Origin: Longimicrobiales bacterium
GTDB taxonomy: Bacteria; Gemmatimonadota; Gemmatimonadetes; Longimicrobiales; Gaopeijiaceae
Reading direction: 5' to 3'
DNA length: 64,000 bases
Assembly (NCBI GenBank): GCA_028278645.1
Contig: JANQDZ010000016.1
Span: 1-64,000 of the forward strand
In this document: in pieces, positions 9,897 to 17,709 of the stretch
Numbering within the stretch: the first letter of the stretch is position 1
Layout of the letters: each line of letters opens with the position of its first letter
Translations under genes and position numbers: made by a program
Notes under the pieces: generated by a model
What the model was told of the DNA's origin: nothing
Database searches by the model: none
The model's input: only the letters and a program-made list of their open reading frames with translations

Positions 9897-9902
9897 ACAA
9901 CA
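9887..9902. promoter_or_regulatory. 16-bp perfect palindrome over the lipB stop codon
   Basis: TGTTGTCTAGACAACA is a perfect palindrome containing the lipB TAG. It lacks the loop of a terminator, so an operator for a dimeric regulator is more plausible than a terminator. No regulator gene next to it points to a ligand. Confidence 0.4.
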
Positions 9903-10110
9903 AAACTCGGGTTGGGGTCCGAGGGCCGCCAGGTCGTAGCGTATTCCAGAATAATTGAAATTCGAGATTTCCAATCTTCGCCGGAATCGGACATTCCTGG
10001 CTTGATATCTATTTGTTTACAATTCTGTCACATATAGGAAAATATAGGGAGTTAACGGACTTGTAAGCGATTATGCTACAAAGAGTTACAGCATAAAACA
10101 GATTTTCCGT
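9903..10110. other. AT-rich intergenic stretch without a gene
   Basis: About 200 bases much richer in A and T than the flanks. I see no convincing ORF. TTTACA near 10014 followed by AAAATATA-like sequence about 19 bases later could be a promoter for the RNA candidate downstream, but spacing is poor. Confidence 0.4.
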
Positions 10111-10129
10111 AGCTCGGAGACATATGATC

Positions 10130-10478
10130 CTTGACCTTCCCGACTGGACCCCGCATAGTGGTGGTGCATTCTTGATGCGGCCTGTATGAACGATGGCGTT
10201 GGTCATCCTCAAACAGAGCAAGGATGTGAGCCGCCGGGTGGGACGCCACCGCGGAGGTTGCCAGCCAGGGCTTGGAACCTGACTGGCCGACGGAGAGGTC
10301 GCTGGTCTTCGTCAGAGCCCCAATGCAGAGGGGCGGCCTGAACCGCCGACCGCGCGGAAGAGGGTGAGGGACCGAGCGTTCGACTGCTCGCACGTGGGCA
10401 GGTCCAAGAACGAGGCAAGTCCCGCCAGCGGAAAAAGAAGGCCCCGACCAGGGCGTGCCCGGTCGGGGTCTTTTTTTT
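10130..10478 (+). ncRNA. Candidate structured non-coding RNA with intrinsic terminator
   Basis: No credible ORF is present, yet the plus strand is full of local stems: CCGCAT/ATGCGG (10150-10181), GTGG-GACG-CCAC with an outer CCGC/GCGG (about 10230-10256), GGCGG/CCGCC (10333-10348), CGAGC/GCTCG (10374-10391), then a perfect terminator. I looked for RNase P, tmRNA, SRP and 6S hallmark sequences and could not match any, so the class is unknown. The 5' end is a guess. Confidence 0.45.
10442..10478 (+). terminator. Strong intrinsic terminator, probably bidirectional
   Basis: CCCCGACC (10442-10449) pairs with GGTCGGGG (10461-10468) and is followed by TCTTTTTTTT. On the other strand the same stem is followed by a U-rich tract (complement of GGAAAAAGAAGG), so it can also end the minus-strand RNase H transcript. 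Confidence 0.9.
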
Positions 10479-10522
10479 GTCCCTGCCCCAAGCCGGTAGC
10501 CGGTGAGTATTCCGCTTCTACT

Positions 10523-11212
10523 TCAGCTGTGTGGGAAACCGTTTTCCCCCGGTGGTGCGTCTTCGAAGAAATCGAAATACCTCTCCCGTTCCTCCCTCTG
10601 CTTTTCCAGCCAACTCCCGAACCCGGACTCCACCAACCCACCCGAACTGGTCTGGTCTTTTGCCGCCTTGGTGGCAAGGTGGTTCGCGTACTCGTTCCTC
10701 GGGTGTCCGTGGTGCCCGCGGACCCAAACCCATTCCACATGATGCCTGCCAGCGATCCGGTCCAGCTTCTTCCAGAGTTCGAGGTTCTCCGGTGGGCCGC
10801 CCTTCCGTTTCCATCCCCGGGATTTCCAAACCCCAACCCACTCGTTCATTCCCTTAACCAGGTACTGGCTGTCCGAGACGAACCGCACCCGACAGGGCCG
10901 CTTCAGGAGGGAGAGACCCTGGATGGCGCTTTGGATCGCCATCCGATTGTTGGTTGTTGCGTCCTCTGACTCCCAATAATCCCGCCGCTCCCAGTGACCC
11001 TCCTTCCAGTATTCCACCAAACCCGCTGCGCCCCCGGGGTTCGACCGGTCCATGAACTGGTTCCCGAGGCAGGATTCGTCCGCGTGGATGACCACTCTGG
11101 GAGGGTCAGGGGTCGGGCTGGATGGGTCTTGCTGAGATTTTGGTTGTTCTTGCATCAGGCGGCGGGGTCCGGGCTCTTGGTCCTGTTCTCGGGGGTGGGG
11201 CGACATTCCCAC
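10523..11212 (-). CDS. RNase HI-family protein with altered catalytic residues
   Basis: A 229-residue protein. Residues 1-38 are a Pro/Gln-rich extension; the RNase H fold spans about 39-186. Motifs resemble E. coli RNase HI: HADESCLGN (first Asp, D45), TTNNRM, VSDSQYLVKG (D114) and HHGHPRNE. But the residue after NNRM, the catalytic Glu in RNase HI, is Ala (A92), and the last catalytic Asp is replaced by Asn (N177). RNase HI normally cuts RNA in RNA:DNA hybrids; with the Glu missing, activity is doubtful. The C-terminal ~40 residues are an acidic tail. It is the only leftward gene in this part of the window. Confidence 0.85.
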   Translation of the reverse strand: MGMSPHPREQDQEPGPRRLMQEQPKSQQDPSSPTPDPPRVVIHADESCLGNQFMDRSNPGGAAGLVEYWKEGHWERRDYWESEDATTNNRMAIQSAIQGLSLLKRPCRVRFVSDSQYLVKGMNEWVGVWKSRGWKRKGGPPENLELWKKLDRIAGRHHVEWVWVRGHHGHPRNEYANHLATKAAKDQTSSGGLVESGFGSWLEKQREERERYFDFFEDAPPGENGFPHS

Positions 11213-11234
11213 TGAACATAGTCCGGTGCCTGGC

Positions 11235-11262
11235 TTGACGACCAGGGAAGGAACTCTACATT
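11235..11262 (+). promoter_or_regulatory. Predicted promoter of carA
   Basis: TTGACG (11235-11240), a 16-base spacer and TACATT (11257-11262), 33 bases before the carA start. The same -10 hexamer, TACATT, occurs in the nuo promoter at 23714. Confidence 0.6.
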
Positions 11263-11295
11263 GGCGCCGGACATTCCTCTAAAAACCGGCAAATC

Positions 11296-12426
11296 GTGAC
11301 AACGTTTTCTTCCTCCGACACGGCCTACCTCCTCCTGGAGGACGGGCGGTCTTTTTCAGGTCAGGCCTATGGCGCCCCCGGCCTCGCCCTGGGTGAAGTG
11401 GTCTTCAACACGTCCATGTCCGGCTACCAGGAGATCCTGACGGACCCCTCCTACACCGGCCAATTGGTCACCATGACCTATCCCCTCATCGGAAACTACG
11501 GTGTGAACCGGTCCGATGAAGAATCGGACGGTCCTAAGGTGTCCGGGTTCGTGGTCCGTGAAGGGTCTCGGATGTATTCCTCATGGAGAGGAGAGGGGGG
11601 CCTCCACGACTATCTGGATAGGCACGGTGTGGTAGGGATCGCTGGGGTGGATACCCGAGCGCTGACCCGGCATATCAGAGCAGAGGGCGCCATGCGTGGC
11701 GCCATCGCCCCTGTTTCAGAAGCTTCGGAGGCGGTGTTGGACCGTGTACGGGCCCATCCCCGGATGGAGGGGTTGGACCTGGCCTGCGGCGTTTCGACCG
11801 ACCGGCGTTATGAGGTTCCGGCTGTGGGGGAGGAACGGTTCCATGTGCTGGCCTTCGACTTCGGGGTGAAAGCCCACTCCCCGAAGCTGATGGCGGAGCT
11901 TGGATGCCGAGTGACGGTCCTACCGGCCAACACCCCGACGGAAGCCATCGTGGAAGCGGACCCGGACGGATTATTCGTATCGAATGGTCCGGGGGATCCG
12001 GCCATGGTCGAACAAGCTCAGGGTGCCATCCTGAGGCTTTCAGAGATGGGGACCCCTGTTTTTGGGATCTGTCTCGGCCATCAGCTCATTTCGAGGGCGT
12101 TTGGGGCAAGGACGTACAAGCTCCCGTTTGGCCACCACGGAGGGAACCACCCGGTCCGCAATCTGAACGGCGGCGCGATCGAGATCACGGCCCAGAACCA
12201 CGGGTTCGCGGTGGAACAGGATGGGGAAGGAAACATCCCCGGAGCTCCAGACCTCCGGACCACCCATGTGAACCTTTACGACGGGACCGTTGAGGGGGTC
12301 TCGCACCGAGATCGCCCCGTCTTCTCGGTCCAATATCATCCTGAGGCTGCCCCGGGGCCCCACGATAGTCGGTACCTCTTTCACCAGTTCCTACAATCTA
12401 TGGAGCAGTGTCGGACGCGTACCTAG
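11296..12426 (+). CDS. carA: Carbamoyl-phosphate synthase small subunit
   Basis: A 376-residue glutaminase subunit that feeds ammonia from glutamine to CarB for arginine and pyrimidine synthesis. The N-terminal CPSase_sm domain shows FNTSMSGYQEILTDPSY; the class I glutamine amidotransferase domain shows the nucleophile elbow FGICLGHQ and QYHPEAAPGP with His and Glu. The start is GTG with a predicted promoter upstream. carB is not adjacent. The segment VSNGPGDP is the usual oxyanion motif. Confidence 0.95.
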   Translation: MTTFSSSDTAYLLLEDGRSFSGQAYGAPGLALGEVVFNTSMSGYQEILTDPSYTGQLVTMTYPLIGNYGVNRSDEESDGPKVSGFVVREGSRMYSSWRGEGGLHDYLDRHGVVGIAGVDTRALTRHIRAEGAMRGAIAPVSEASEAVLDRVRAHPRMEGLDLACGVSTDRRYEVPAVGEERFHVLAFDFGVKAHSPKLMAELGCRVTVLPANTPTEAIVEADPDGLFVSNGPGDPAMVEQAQGAILRLSEMGTPVFGICLGHQLISRAFGARTYKLPFGHHGGNHPVRNLNGGAIEITAQNHGFAVEQDGEGNIPGAPDLRTTHVNLYDGTVEGVSHRDRPVFSVQYHPEAAPGPHDSRYLFHQFLQSMEQCRTRT

Positions 12427-12640
12427 CTCCCGTCCCAGGCATCAGATGCCCTCGGTGGGAGGGTTGTGATAGAGCGAGACTTGACGTTTTGGGGAATCGG
12501 ACGTTACCGTGCTCCCCCTCATGTGGCGGGATCGAGCTTACCTCATCCGGGCCACGGACTTAGAAGGAAGTGACGGGCTCGATCGAGTCGGCTTCCCACC
12601 CTTTCCCAGGTGGCACCGGGGGGCTAGTCCCTCCTGGAGG
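12427..12640 (+). other. carA-HU intergenic region with nested hairpin
   Basis: Right after the carA stop, CTCCC (12427-12431) pairs with GGGAG (12457-12461) around an inner GGCAT/ATGCC hairpin; no T-run follows. Further on, TTGACG at 12481 could be a -35 box but its -10 partner is poor. Just before the HU start is AGGTGGCACCGGGG, which superficially resembles a T-box antiterminator sequence. Confidence 0.4.
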
Positions 12641-12645
12641 AATGG

Positions 12646-12948
12646 ATGACCAAAGCGGACCTAGTGGAGCAGGTCGCAGAGGCGATTGGCCCAGGAATCA
12701 CGAAGAAGGACTGCGCTCTTGTGGTAGACGGCTTTTTGAACGCCGTCAAGCTGGCGTTGGCCGAGGGTGAGAACATCGAGATCCGTGGGTTCGGGACCTT
12801 CAAGGTCCGTAGCCGGAAATCCCGTATGGCCCGAAACCCCAGGACAGGGGATCCAGTCGAGGTGCCGTCACGCTCGGTTCCGGTTTTTAAGCCATCCAAA
12901 CACCTGAGGGCTAGAGTAGCCGGGTTGGATAGGGCCCTTCCATACTGA
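12646..12948 (+). CDS. HU/IHF-family DNA-binding protein
   Basis: A protein of 100 aa. The helical N-terminus MTKADLVEQVAEAIG, central EIRGFGTFKVR and the DNA-binding arm ARNPRTGDPVEVP are the hallmarks of HU/IHF histone-like proteins, which bend DNA as dimers. GGAGGA precedes the start. Whether it is HU or an IHF-like subunit cannot be decided. A strong terminator follows. IHF/HU-type proteins can influence folding of integron attC sites in other bacteria; a link to the array here is speculative. Confidence 0.93.
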   Translation: MTKADLVEQVAEAIGPGITKKDCALVVDGFLNAVKLALAEGENIEIRGFGTFKVRSRKSRMARNPRTGDPVEVPSRSVPVFKPSKHLRARVAGLDRALPY

Positions 12949-13025
12949 TCTCGAACCCGGTAGGGTTTCGGCTGCCTAAGGCCGCCGGGCCTCGACCGAT
13001 CTCGCATCTCTGAAGGTTGTAGATG

Positions 13026-13062
13026 GAGCCGAGGCTCACCGAGCCTACGGCTCTCTCTTTTT
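13026..13062 (+). terminator. Intrinsic terminator after the HU gene
   Basis: GAGCCG (13026-13031) pairs with CGGCTC (13048-13053), with inner GGCT/AGCC pairing, followed by TCTCTTTTT. Confidence 0.85.
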
Positions 13063-13096
13063 AACAAAACCCAGATCTGAAGCGTCAGAAAAAACG

Positions 13097-13672
13097 GTGA
13101 AGGACACGCTCCCTAAGAAGCAGCCTCCGGCCCCGGCCAACCAACCGCCAGACGGCGATTTGGTGGACCGGGCGAAGGACGGGGACCTGAGTGCCATGGA
13201 TGAACTCATATCCAGGCACCACGGCAGTGTGTTCCGAACGGCGGTAGGGATCCTGGGCGACGACGATGCGGCCTCGGATGTTGCCCAAGAGACTTTCCTG
13301 AAGGCCTTCAGGGGTTTGGGGAAGTTCCGTGGGGAAGCCTCTTTCAAGACTTGGGTGCTGGCGATTGCCGCCAACGAAGCGAAAGGGCTCCTCAGAAAAG
13401 CTGGCCGTAGGAAAGAGTTATCTCTGGAGAGGGTTGGACCGGTTTCCTCGGAGGAGATGCCCATCGATGAAACCATGGCCCGGGATGAGGATACCAGACG
13501 AATGAAGGAAATGCTCTCCCAACTTCCAGAGAAACAAAGGCAGGCGGTGACCTTGCGGATATTCGAGGATTTGAGCTTCAGGGAGATTGGGGCCGTTATC
13601 GGCTCGAGTGAAGGGGCCGCCCGGGTGAATTACCACCATGGGATCCGCCGGCTCAAGGAGATGTCCAAGTGA
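13097..13672 (+). CDS. ECF-type RNA polymerase sigma factor
   Basis: A protein of 191 aa, RpoE-like. Region 2 covers about residues 23-90 (AMDELISRHHGSVFRTAVG, DVAQETFLKAFRGL) and region 4 about 130-185 (LPEKQRQAVTLRIFEDLSF, REIGAVIGSSEGAARVNYH). The start is GTG. Its last codons overlap the start of the zinc-finger anti-sigma gene (GTGA), the classic sigma/anti-sigma layout. A Spy-like periplasmic protein ends the operon, so envelope or metal stress is a likely trigger (inference). Confidence 0.93.
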   Translation: MKDTLPKKQPPAPANQPPDGDLVDRAKDGDLSAMDELISRHHGSVFRTAVGILGDDDAASDVAQETFLKAFRGLGKFRGEASFKTWVLAIAANEAKGLLRKAGRRKELSLERVGPVSSEEMPIDETMARDEDTRRMKEMLSQLPEKQRQAVTLRIFEDLSFREIGAVIGSSEGAARVNYHHGIRRLKEMSK

Positions 13673-14190
13673 GCGGGAACGAGTGCGAGAAGATCCGAGA
13701 TCTGCTTCCGGAACGGGCGCGAGGTGCTCAGGGGAAGGACGGCGACCTCGTGGAAGCCCATCTCCGCTCCTGTACGGACTGCCGGCGGGAGCTGGAAGTG
13801 ATCAAGGCCGTTCGAGACCAACGGCCAAGCGTCCCTTCGGACCTGGAAGCGAAGATCCAAGCCCGGATCCGGCAGGGCCTGGAAGATGAGTCCTCCCCGG
13901 GTCAGATCCCCGTGAGGGATGATAGCTCCGCCAGACCTGCGTTCGTCGGCCGAAGGTGGGCGCCCACGTGGGCTTTGTCCGCCGCGGCGGTCGTCATTCT
14001 GGCCCTGGGGACGAGCATCCTCTGGAACGGTGGGGACGGGGACATGGTCCAGGACCCGACGGCGGTGGCATCCCAAGAGCTGCTGCCGGAGTCCTGGTTG
14101 TGGGATGATGGAATGGTTGCGGGTGCTCCCGTCTTCGATGGCCTTTCCGACGAAGATCTGGAAGCCCTTTTAGAGGAGTTGGAGGGATGA
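13669..14190 (+). CDS. Anti-sigma factor with zinc-finger motif and one membrane segment
   Basis: A protein of 173 aa. The cytoplasmic N-terminus has the zf-HC2 motif HLRSCTDC (H31, C35, C38), which binds the partner sigma factor in ZAS-type anti-sigma proteins. A hydrophobic segment spans about 103-122 (WALSAAAVVILALGTSILW), followed by an acidic periplasmic tail ending in DLEALLEELEG. It overlaps both neighbours by four bases. Confidence 0.9.
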   Translation: MSGNECEKIRDLLPERARGAQGKDGDLVEAHLRSCTDCRRELEVIKAVRDQRPSVPSDLEAKIQARIRQGLEDESSPGQIPVRDDSSARPAFVGRRWAPTWALSAAAVVILALGTSILWNGGDGDMVQDPTAVASQELLPESWLWDDGMVAGAPVFDGLSDEDLEALLEELEG

Positions 14191-14750
14191 TGTTTAGAGT
14201 AATCGCGGCGCTCGGACTGGCGAGTGTCATGACCCTGGCCCCCCTGTTGGTTTCCGCCCAGGTAAACCCACCGCCGGGCGGCCAACGCCAGAGGCTGCAG
14301 ATGGAACAACGCCTCCAGCTGGGCTTTCAGCGATCGATCCAAAACCAGCTGGGCTTGGACGAGACCAAAATGGCTGGCGTCCAGGCGATCATGCGGTCCT
14401 TCCAGCAAGAACGGTCGGGCCTGAGTCGGGCTCAGGCCTCCCTCAGGCATCGGTTGCGGGATCCCGCCCTCCAGGACCTGACAGACGAGGAAGCGACCGG
14501 GATTCTGCAGGAAATGCTGGATGTCCAGCAGCGGGAGCTGGACCTCTACACAAGGGAACAACAACAGCTCCTGACGGTGATGACATCGAGCCAGCTCGTC
14601 AGGTTCTACCGGCTGAGAGAAAACCTGGGACAGCGAGTCCAGCAGCTACGGCGGGGTGGCGGCCAAGGGCCGGGGGGTGGTCGGGTGGGAGGATCGGGTC
14701 TGGGCCTAGCGCCCGGAGTTGGTGGCGGCGGAGCTGGTTTGCTCCGTTGA
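14187..14750 (+). CDS. Spy/CpxP-like periplasmic protein
   Basis: A 187-aa protein with a signal peptide (MMFRVIAALGLASVMTLAPL, cleavage after VSAQ or VSA). The mature part is helical and Gln/Arg-rich with QLGLDETKMAGVQAIMRSF and LTDEEATGILQEMLD, a pattern seen in Spy/CpxP/ZraP-type proteins that sense or buffer envelope stress. The tail is Gly-rich and repetitive. Placed third in the sigma/anti-sigma operon, it may be a periplasmic sensor. It also resembles uncharacterised LTXXQ-type proteins. Confidence 0.75.
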   Translation: MMFRVIAALGLASVMTLAPLLVSAQVNPPPGGQRQRLQMEQRLQLGFQRSIQNQLGLDETKMAGVQAIMRSFQQERSGLSRAQASLRHRLRDPALQDLTDEEATGILQEMLDVQQRELDLYTREQQQLLTVMTSSQLVRFYRLRENLGQRVQQLRRGGGQGPGGGRVGGSGLGLAPGVGGGGAGLLR

Positions 14751-14779
14751 CGTAATCGGCCACGAGACCTACCGTTTCG

Positions 14780-14808
14780 GGGAGGGCATTCCGCCCTCCC
14801 TTTTTTTT
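14780..14808 (+). terminator. Intrinsic terminator directly before moaD
   Basis: GGGAGGG (14780-14786) pairs with CCCTCCC (14794-14800), followed by eight T. The T-run ends four bases before the moaD start. Confidence 0.9.
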
Positions 14809-14812
14809 GCGT

Positions 14813-15058
14813 ATGCGGATCCAACTTCTCTTCTTTGCATCCTATCGGGAGCTTCTGGGTACGGGTGATATGCCTTTGTCCCTCCCTGAAGGAACCGATG
14901 TGGCCGGACTGGTGGCCGAGCTCCGGGGTCGTGGTGGTGTGTTCAGCGAACTGCCGGCGCACCCGGCGGTGGCAGTGAACGAAGAGTATGCTCCGGAGGA
15001 CCGAGTCCTGACGGACGGAGACGCGGTGGCTTTCATCCCACCGGTGGCCGGAGGTTGA
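14813..15058 (+). CDS. moaD: Molybdopterin synthase sulfur carrier subunit
   Basis: An 81-residue ubiquitin-like protein ending in PPVAGG; the terminal Gly-Gly is activated and thiocarboxylated to donate sulfur to precursor Z. Seen: IQLLFFASYRELLG and VAVNEEYAPEDRVLTDGD. The ATG lies only four bases after the T-run of the upstream terminator and has no Shine-Dalgarno sequence, so it may be leaderless or depend on read-through. moaE follows immediately. Confidence 0.88.
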   Translation: MRIQLLFFASYRELLGTGDMPLSLPEGTDVAGLVAELRGRGGVFSELPAHPAVAVNEEYAPEDRVLTDGDAVAFIPPVAGG

Positions 15059-15060
15059 GG

Positions 15061-15555
15061 GTGCCAACGTCCGGAATCGTCACCGATCCCATCGCGCCCG
15101 AAGTGGTGTTGAGGGACCTTACTACCTCGGAGGACGGCGCGTGCGTCCTCTTTCTCGGCGTGGTGCGGGACCATAATGAGGGTCGGGCCGTGTCCGGGCT
15201 GGACTATGAGGTTTACCAGGGGATGGCCGAAAAAACCCTGGCCGATATCTCCTCCGAGGCCTCTCATCGCTTCGGGACAGACCGGATCACGGTCCTGCAC
15301 CGGATCGGCGAGCTGAAAGTGGGGGAGGTCGCCACGGCCATAGCCGTCGCTACGCCCCACCGGGGTGAAGCGTATGCGGCTTCCAGGTACATCATCGAAG
15401 AGCTGAAACAACGGCTCCCCATCTGGAAGAGGGAGCACTACTTGGACGGGGAGACACGTTGGGTGGGAGGGCACGATCCGAAGGGCACCTCGTCTGGAGT
15501 CGACCCCGCGAAGGAAAACCCCAACGTCCAGCGAGGGGAGGGGGAACGGAGTTGA
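15061..15555 (+). CDS. moaE: Molybdopterin synthase catalytic subunit
   Basis: Partner of MoaD in making molybdopterin dithiolene. Seen: CVLFLGVVRDHNEG, the LDYEVYQGMAEK region, HRIGELKVGE and the catalytic KQRLPIWKREHY segment. GTG 15061 is preceded by GGAGG at ideal distance; an in-frame TTG at 15055 overlaps the moaD stop. The C-terminal ~25 residues are a variable charged tail. Confidence 0.92.
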   Translation: MPTSGIVTDPIAPEVVLRDLTTSEDGACVLFLGVVRDHNEGRAVSGLDYEVYQGMAEKTLADISSEASHRFGTDRITVLHRIGELKVGEVATAIAVATPHRGEAYAASRYIIEELKQRLPIWKREHYLDGETRWVGGHDPKGTSSGVDPAKENPNVQRGEGERS

Positions 15556-16565
15556 GCCAGATTCCCGTCTTCCAGGGCCGGACCATGTCCGATTCTTTCG
15601 GTCGGAGGATCGAGTACCTCCGGATTTCGGTGACGGACAAGTGTAACCTCAGGTGTGTGTACTGCATGCCGGAGGAGGGGCTCCCCTGGCTGAAAAAAGA
15701 CGAACTCCTCACGTACGAAGAGATTCGGGACATCGTGGCCGTCCTGGCTCCCCGTGGGCTAAAAAGGGTCCGGCTGACCGGTGGGGAACCCCTCATCCGA
15801 AAAGACCTCCCTTACCTGGTGGACCTCATCGCATCGGTCCCGGGCATCCAGGATCTGGCCATCTCCACCAACGGTGTCCTCTTGGAGAAGCTGGCTGGTC
15901 CACTGAAGGATGCCGGCGCCACTCGGGTGAACATCTCCCTGGACTCTTTCAGGAAGGACCGAGTAGACGCTCTGGCCCGGCGGGAGGGCACGTTCGAGAA
16001 GGTGCTGGCGGGTTTGGACGCGGCCGAGAAGGCTGGCCTGGAACCCATCAAGATGAACGTTGTCTTGATCCGGGGAAAAAACGACGACGAGATCATTGAT
16101 TTTGCCGAAGCCACCCGGACCCGACCCTGGCACATAAGGTTCATCGAGATCATGCCCACCACGTCGAATTTAGAGCTCAGCGCCAACGATTTCTTCTCGT
16201 GTGACGAGGCTCTGGAGCGGCTCAGCGAGGTGGGGGACCTGAGATCGGTCCCGGGCCCGGAGGGGAACGGGCCGGCAGCTTATTTCCGATTCCCTGGAGC
16301 GAAGGGCACCGTGGGTGTAATCACGCCCATGAGCCACAACTTCTGTGACGATTGTAACCGCCTTCGTCTGACGGCTGACGGGCAGCTCCGCCCATGCCTT
16401 TTCGGAGACATCCAGACCAATCTCCGGGACCCCCTGCGGGCAGGGGAGGATCTCCTCCCTCTTATCGAAAAAACCCTCCGAATCAAGCCGGAACGGCACG
16501 ATCTGGTGCAGGGCAGCGATGCGGGATCCGGCGGCCTGATCGCCCTTTCCCAAACGGGCGGTTGA
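15552..16565 (+). CDS. moaA: GTP 3',8-cyclase (radical SAM)
   Basis: A 337-residue enzyme for the first step of molybdenum cofactor synthesis. Seen: the radical SAM cluster motif CNLRCVYC (C31, C35, C38), TGGEPL, STNG and the C-terminal cluster motif CDDCNRLRLTADGQLRPC. The TTG start at 15552 overlaps the moaE stop and has GGGGAGGGGG upstream; an ATG at 15585 is an alternative. It forms an operon with moaD and moaE. Confidence 0.94.
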   Translation: MSQIPVFQGRTMSDSFGRRIEYLRISVTDKCNLRCVYCMPEEGLPWLKKDELLTYEEIRDIVAVLAPRGLKRVRLTGGEPLIRKDLPYLVDLIASVPGIQDLAISTNGVLLEKLAGPLKDAGATRVNISLDSFRKDRVDALARREGTFEKVLAGLDAAEKAGLEPIKMNVVLIRGKNDDEIIDFAEATRTRPWHIRFIEIMPTTSNLELSANDFFSCDEALERLSEVGDLRSVPGPEGNGPAAYFRFPGAKGTVGVITPMSHNFCDDCNRLRLTADGQLRPCLFGDIQTNLRDPLRAGEDLLPLIEKTLRIKPERHDLVQGSDAGSGGLIALSQTGG

Positions 16566-16617
16566 ACCCCGGCACTAGGGCTGGGTGACTTTTTTCACAC
16601 TATAGCGTTTTGGTGCG

Positions 16618-16646
16618 TTGACACCCCCTCGGGGCTCCGGTAGGTT
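16618..16646 (+). promoter_or_regulatory. Possible promoter of mdh-sdhCAB
   Basis: A perfect TTGACA (16618-16623), a 17-base spacer and a weak TAGGTT (16641-16646), about 50 bases upstream of mdh. Confidence 0.4.
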
Positions 16647-16697
16647 GCCCCGGAAGGCCCTGTGTTTATTCCACTACTGCGTACTTTGGGGAACGTT

Positions 16698-17636
16698 ATG
16701 GTTAACAAGATTTCCGTGATCGGTGGCGGCCACGTTGGGGAGAGCTGCTCTCTGCTGGCAAGCCAACAAGAACTAGCCAAAGAAGTCATCCTCCTCGACA
16801 TCATCGAAGATGTTCCCATCGGAAAAGGTCTGGACCAGTGGGAGGCCGCTCCGGTCCTGGGATTTGATACCCGGGTGAAGGGGACCAACGACTGGGCGGA
16901 CACCGCCGGAACCGACATTTTCATCATGACCGCCGGCGTGGCCAGGAAGCCCGGGATGGACCGGGAGGACCTCCTGAAGATTAATGCCGGGATCGTGAAG
17001 TCCTGCGCCGAGAACATAAAAAAATACGCGCCGGACTCCATCATCATCGTCGTGTCCAACCCTCTGGACGTGATGGCTTACGTGGCCTTCGAGAACTCCG
17101 GTTTCCCTAGGGAGCGCGTCTTCGGTATGGCCGGTATTCTGGACACGGCCCGGTTCCGCTCCTTCCTTGCCCTCGAACTGGACGTGAGTGTCGAGGACAT
17201 CCAGGCACTGGTGCTGGGCGGCCACGGTGACAGCATGGTTCCCCTGGTGAGCTACGCCTCCATCAGCGGTATCCCCCTCACCTTCTTCCTGGACCAGGAA
17301 ACGCTGGATCCTATCATCACCCGGACCCGTAAGGGTGGCGGTGAGATCGTCGGTTACCTGAAGACCGGAAGCGCTTACTACGCACCGGCTGCCGGGGCGG
17401 TCCAGATGGCCGAGGCCATCGTCAAGGACAAGAAGCGGATCTTCCCCTGCTCCTGCTATCTCCAGGGTGAGTACGGCCAAGAAGGCCTCTTCATCGGTGT
17501 GCCCTGCAAGGTTGGCAAGGGCGGAATGGAAGGGATCATCGAAGTACCCCTCTCCGACGACGAGAAGGCCGCGCTGGACAACAGCATGAATGCTGTGAAG
17601 TCCACGATGGACGACCTCGCCAAGCTGGACTACTAG
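16698..17636 (+). CDS. mdh: Malate dehydrogenase (LDH-like type)
   Basis: A 312-residue protein that oxidises malate to oxaloacetate. Seen: VIGGGHVGE (glycine-rich NAD motif), LLDIIEDVP, GVARKPGMDREDLLKIN with substrate-binding arginines, SNPLDVM and GGHGDSMVPL with catalytic His. I chose ATG 16698 after GGGGAAC instead of an upstream ATG at 16662, because the conserved protein begins at MVNKISVIG. It is followed by the other TCA-cycle genes sdhCAB. Confidence 0.95.
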   Translation: MVNKISVIGGGHVGESCSLLASQQELAKEVILLDIIEDVPIGKGLDQWEAAPVLGFDTRVKGTNDWADTAGTDIFIMTAGVARKPGMDREDLLKINAGIVKSCAENIKKYAPDSIIIVVSNPLDVMAYVAFENSGFPRERVFGMAGILDTARFRSFLALELDVSVEDIQALVLGGHGDSMVPLVSYASISGIPLTFFLDQETLDPIITRTRKGGGEIVGYLKTGSAYYAPAAGAVQMAEAIVKDKKRIFPCSCYLQGEYGQEGLFIGVPCKVGKGGMEGIIEVPLSDDEKAALDNSMNAVKSTMDDLAKLDY

Positions 17637-17645
17637 AAGGCCAGT

Positions 17646-17676
17646 GGGGTGGCTCCGGGTCAGCCGGAGTCACCCC
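17646..17676 (+). other. Long perfect hairpin between mdh and sdhC
   Basis: GGGGTGGCTCCGG (17646-17658) pairs with CCGGAGTCACCCC (17664-17676), one mismatch, loop of five. No T-run follows, so it is more likely an RNA-processing or stability element than a terminator, letting mdh and sdh accumulate differently. Confidence 0.6.
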
Positions 17677-17709
17677 CCCTCCAAGGCTACCTGAGCACCG
17701 GGAGATACG

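Noticed and set aside
10374-10391. CGAGCGTTCGACTGCTCG resembles a T-arm, so a tmRNA or tRNA was considered
   Set aside because: No matching acceptor stem, no CCA-type end and loop length is wrong.
12605-12625. AGGTGGCACCGGGG before the HU gene looks like a T-box antiterminator sequence
   Set aside because: No specifier stem, no antiterminator/terminator pair that I can fold, and HU is not a usual T-box target. Treated as chance.
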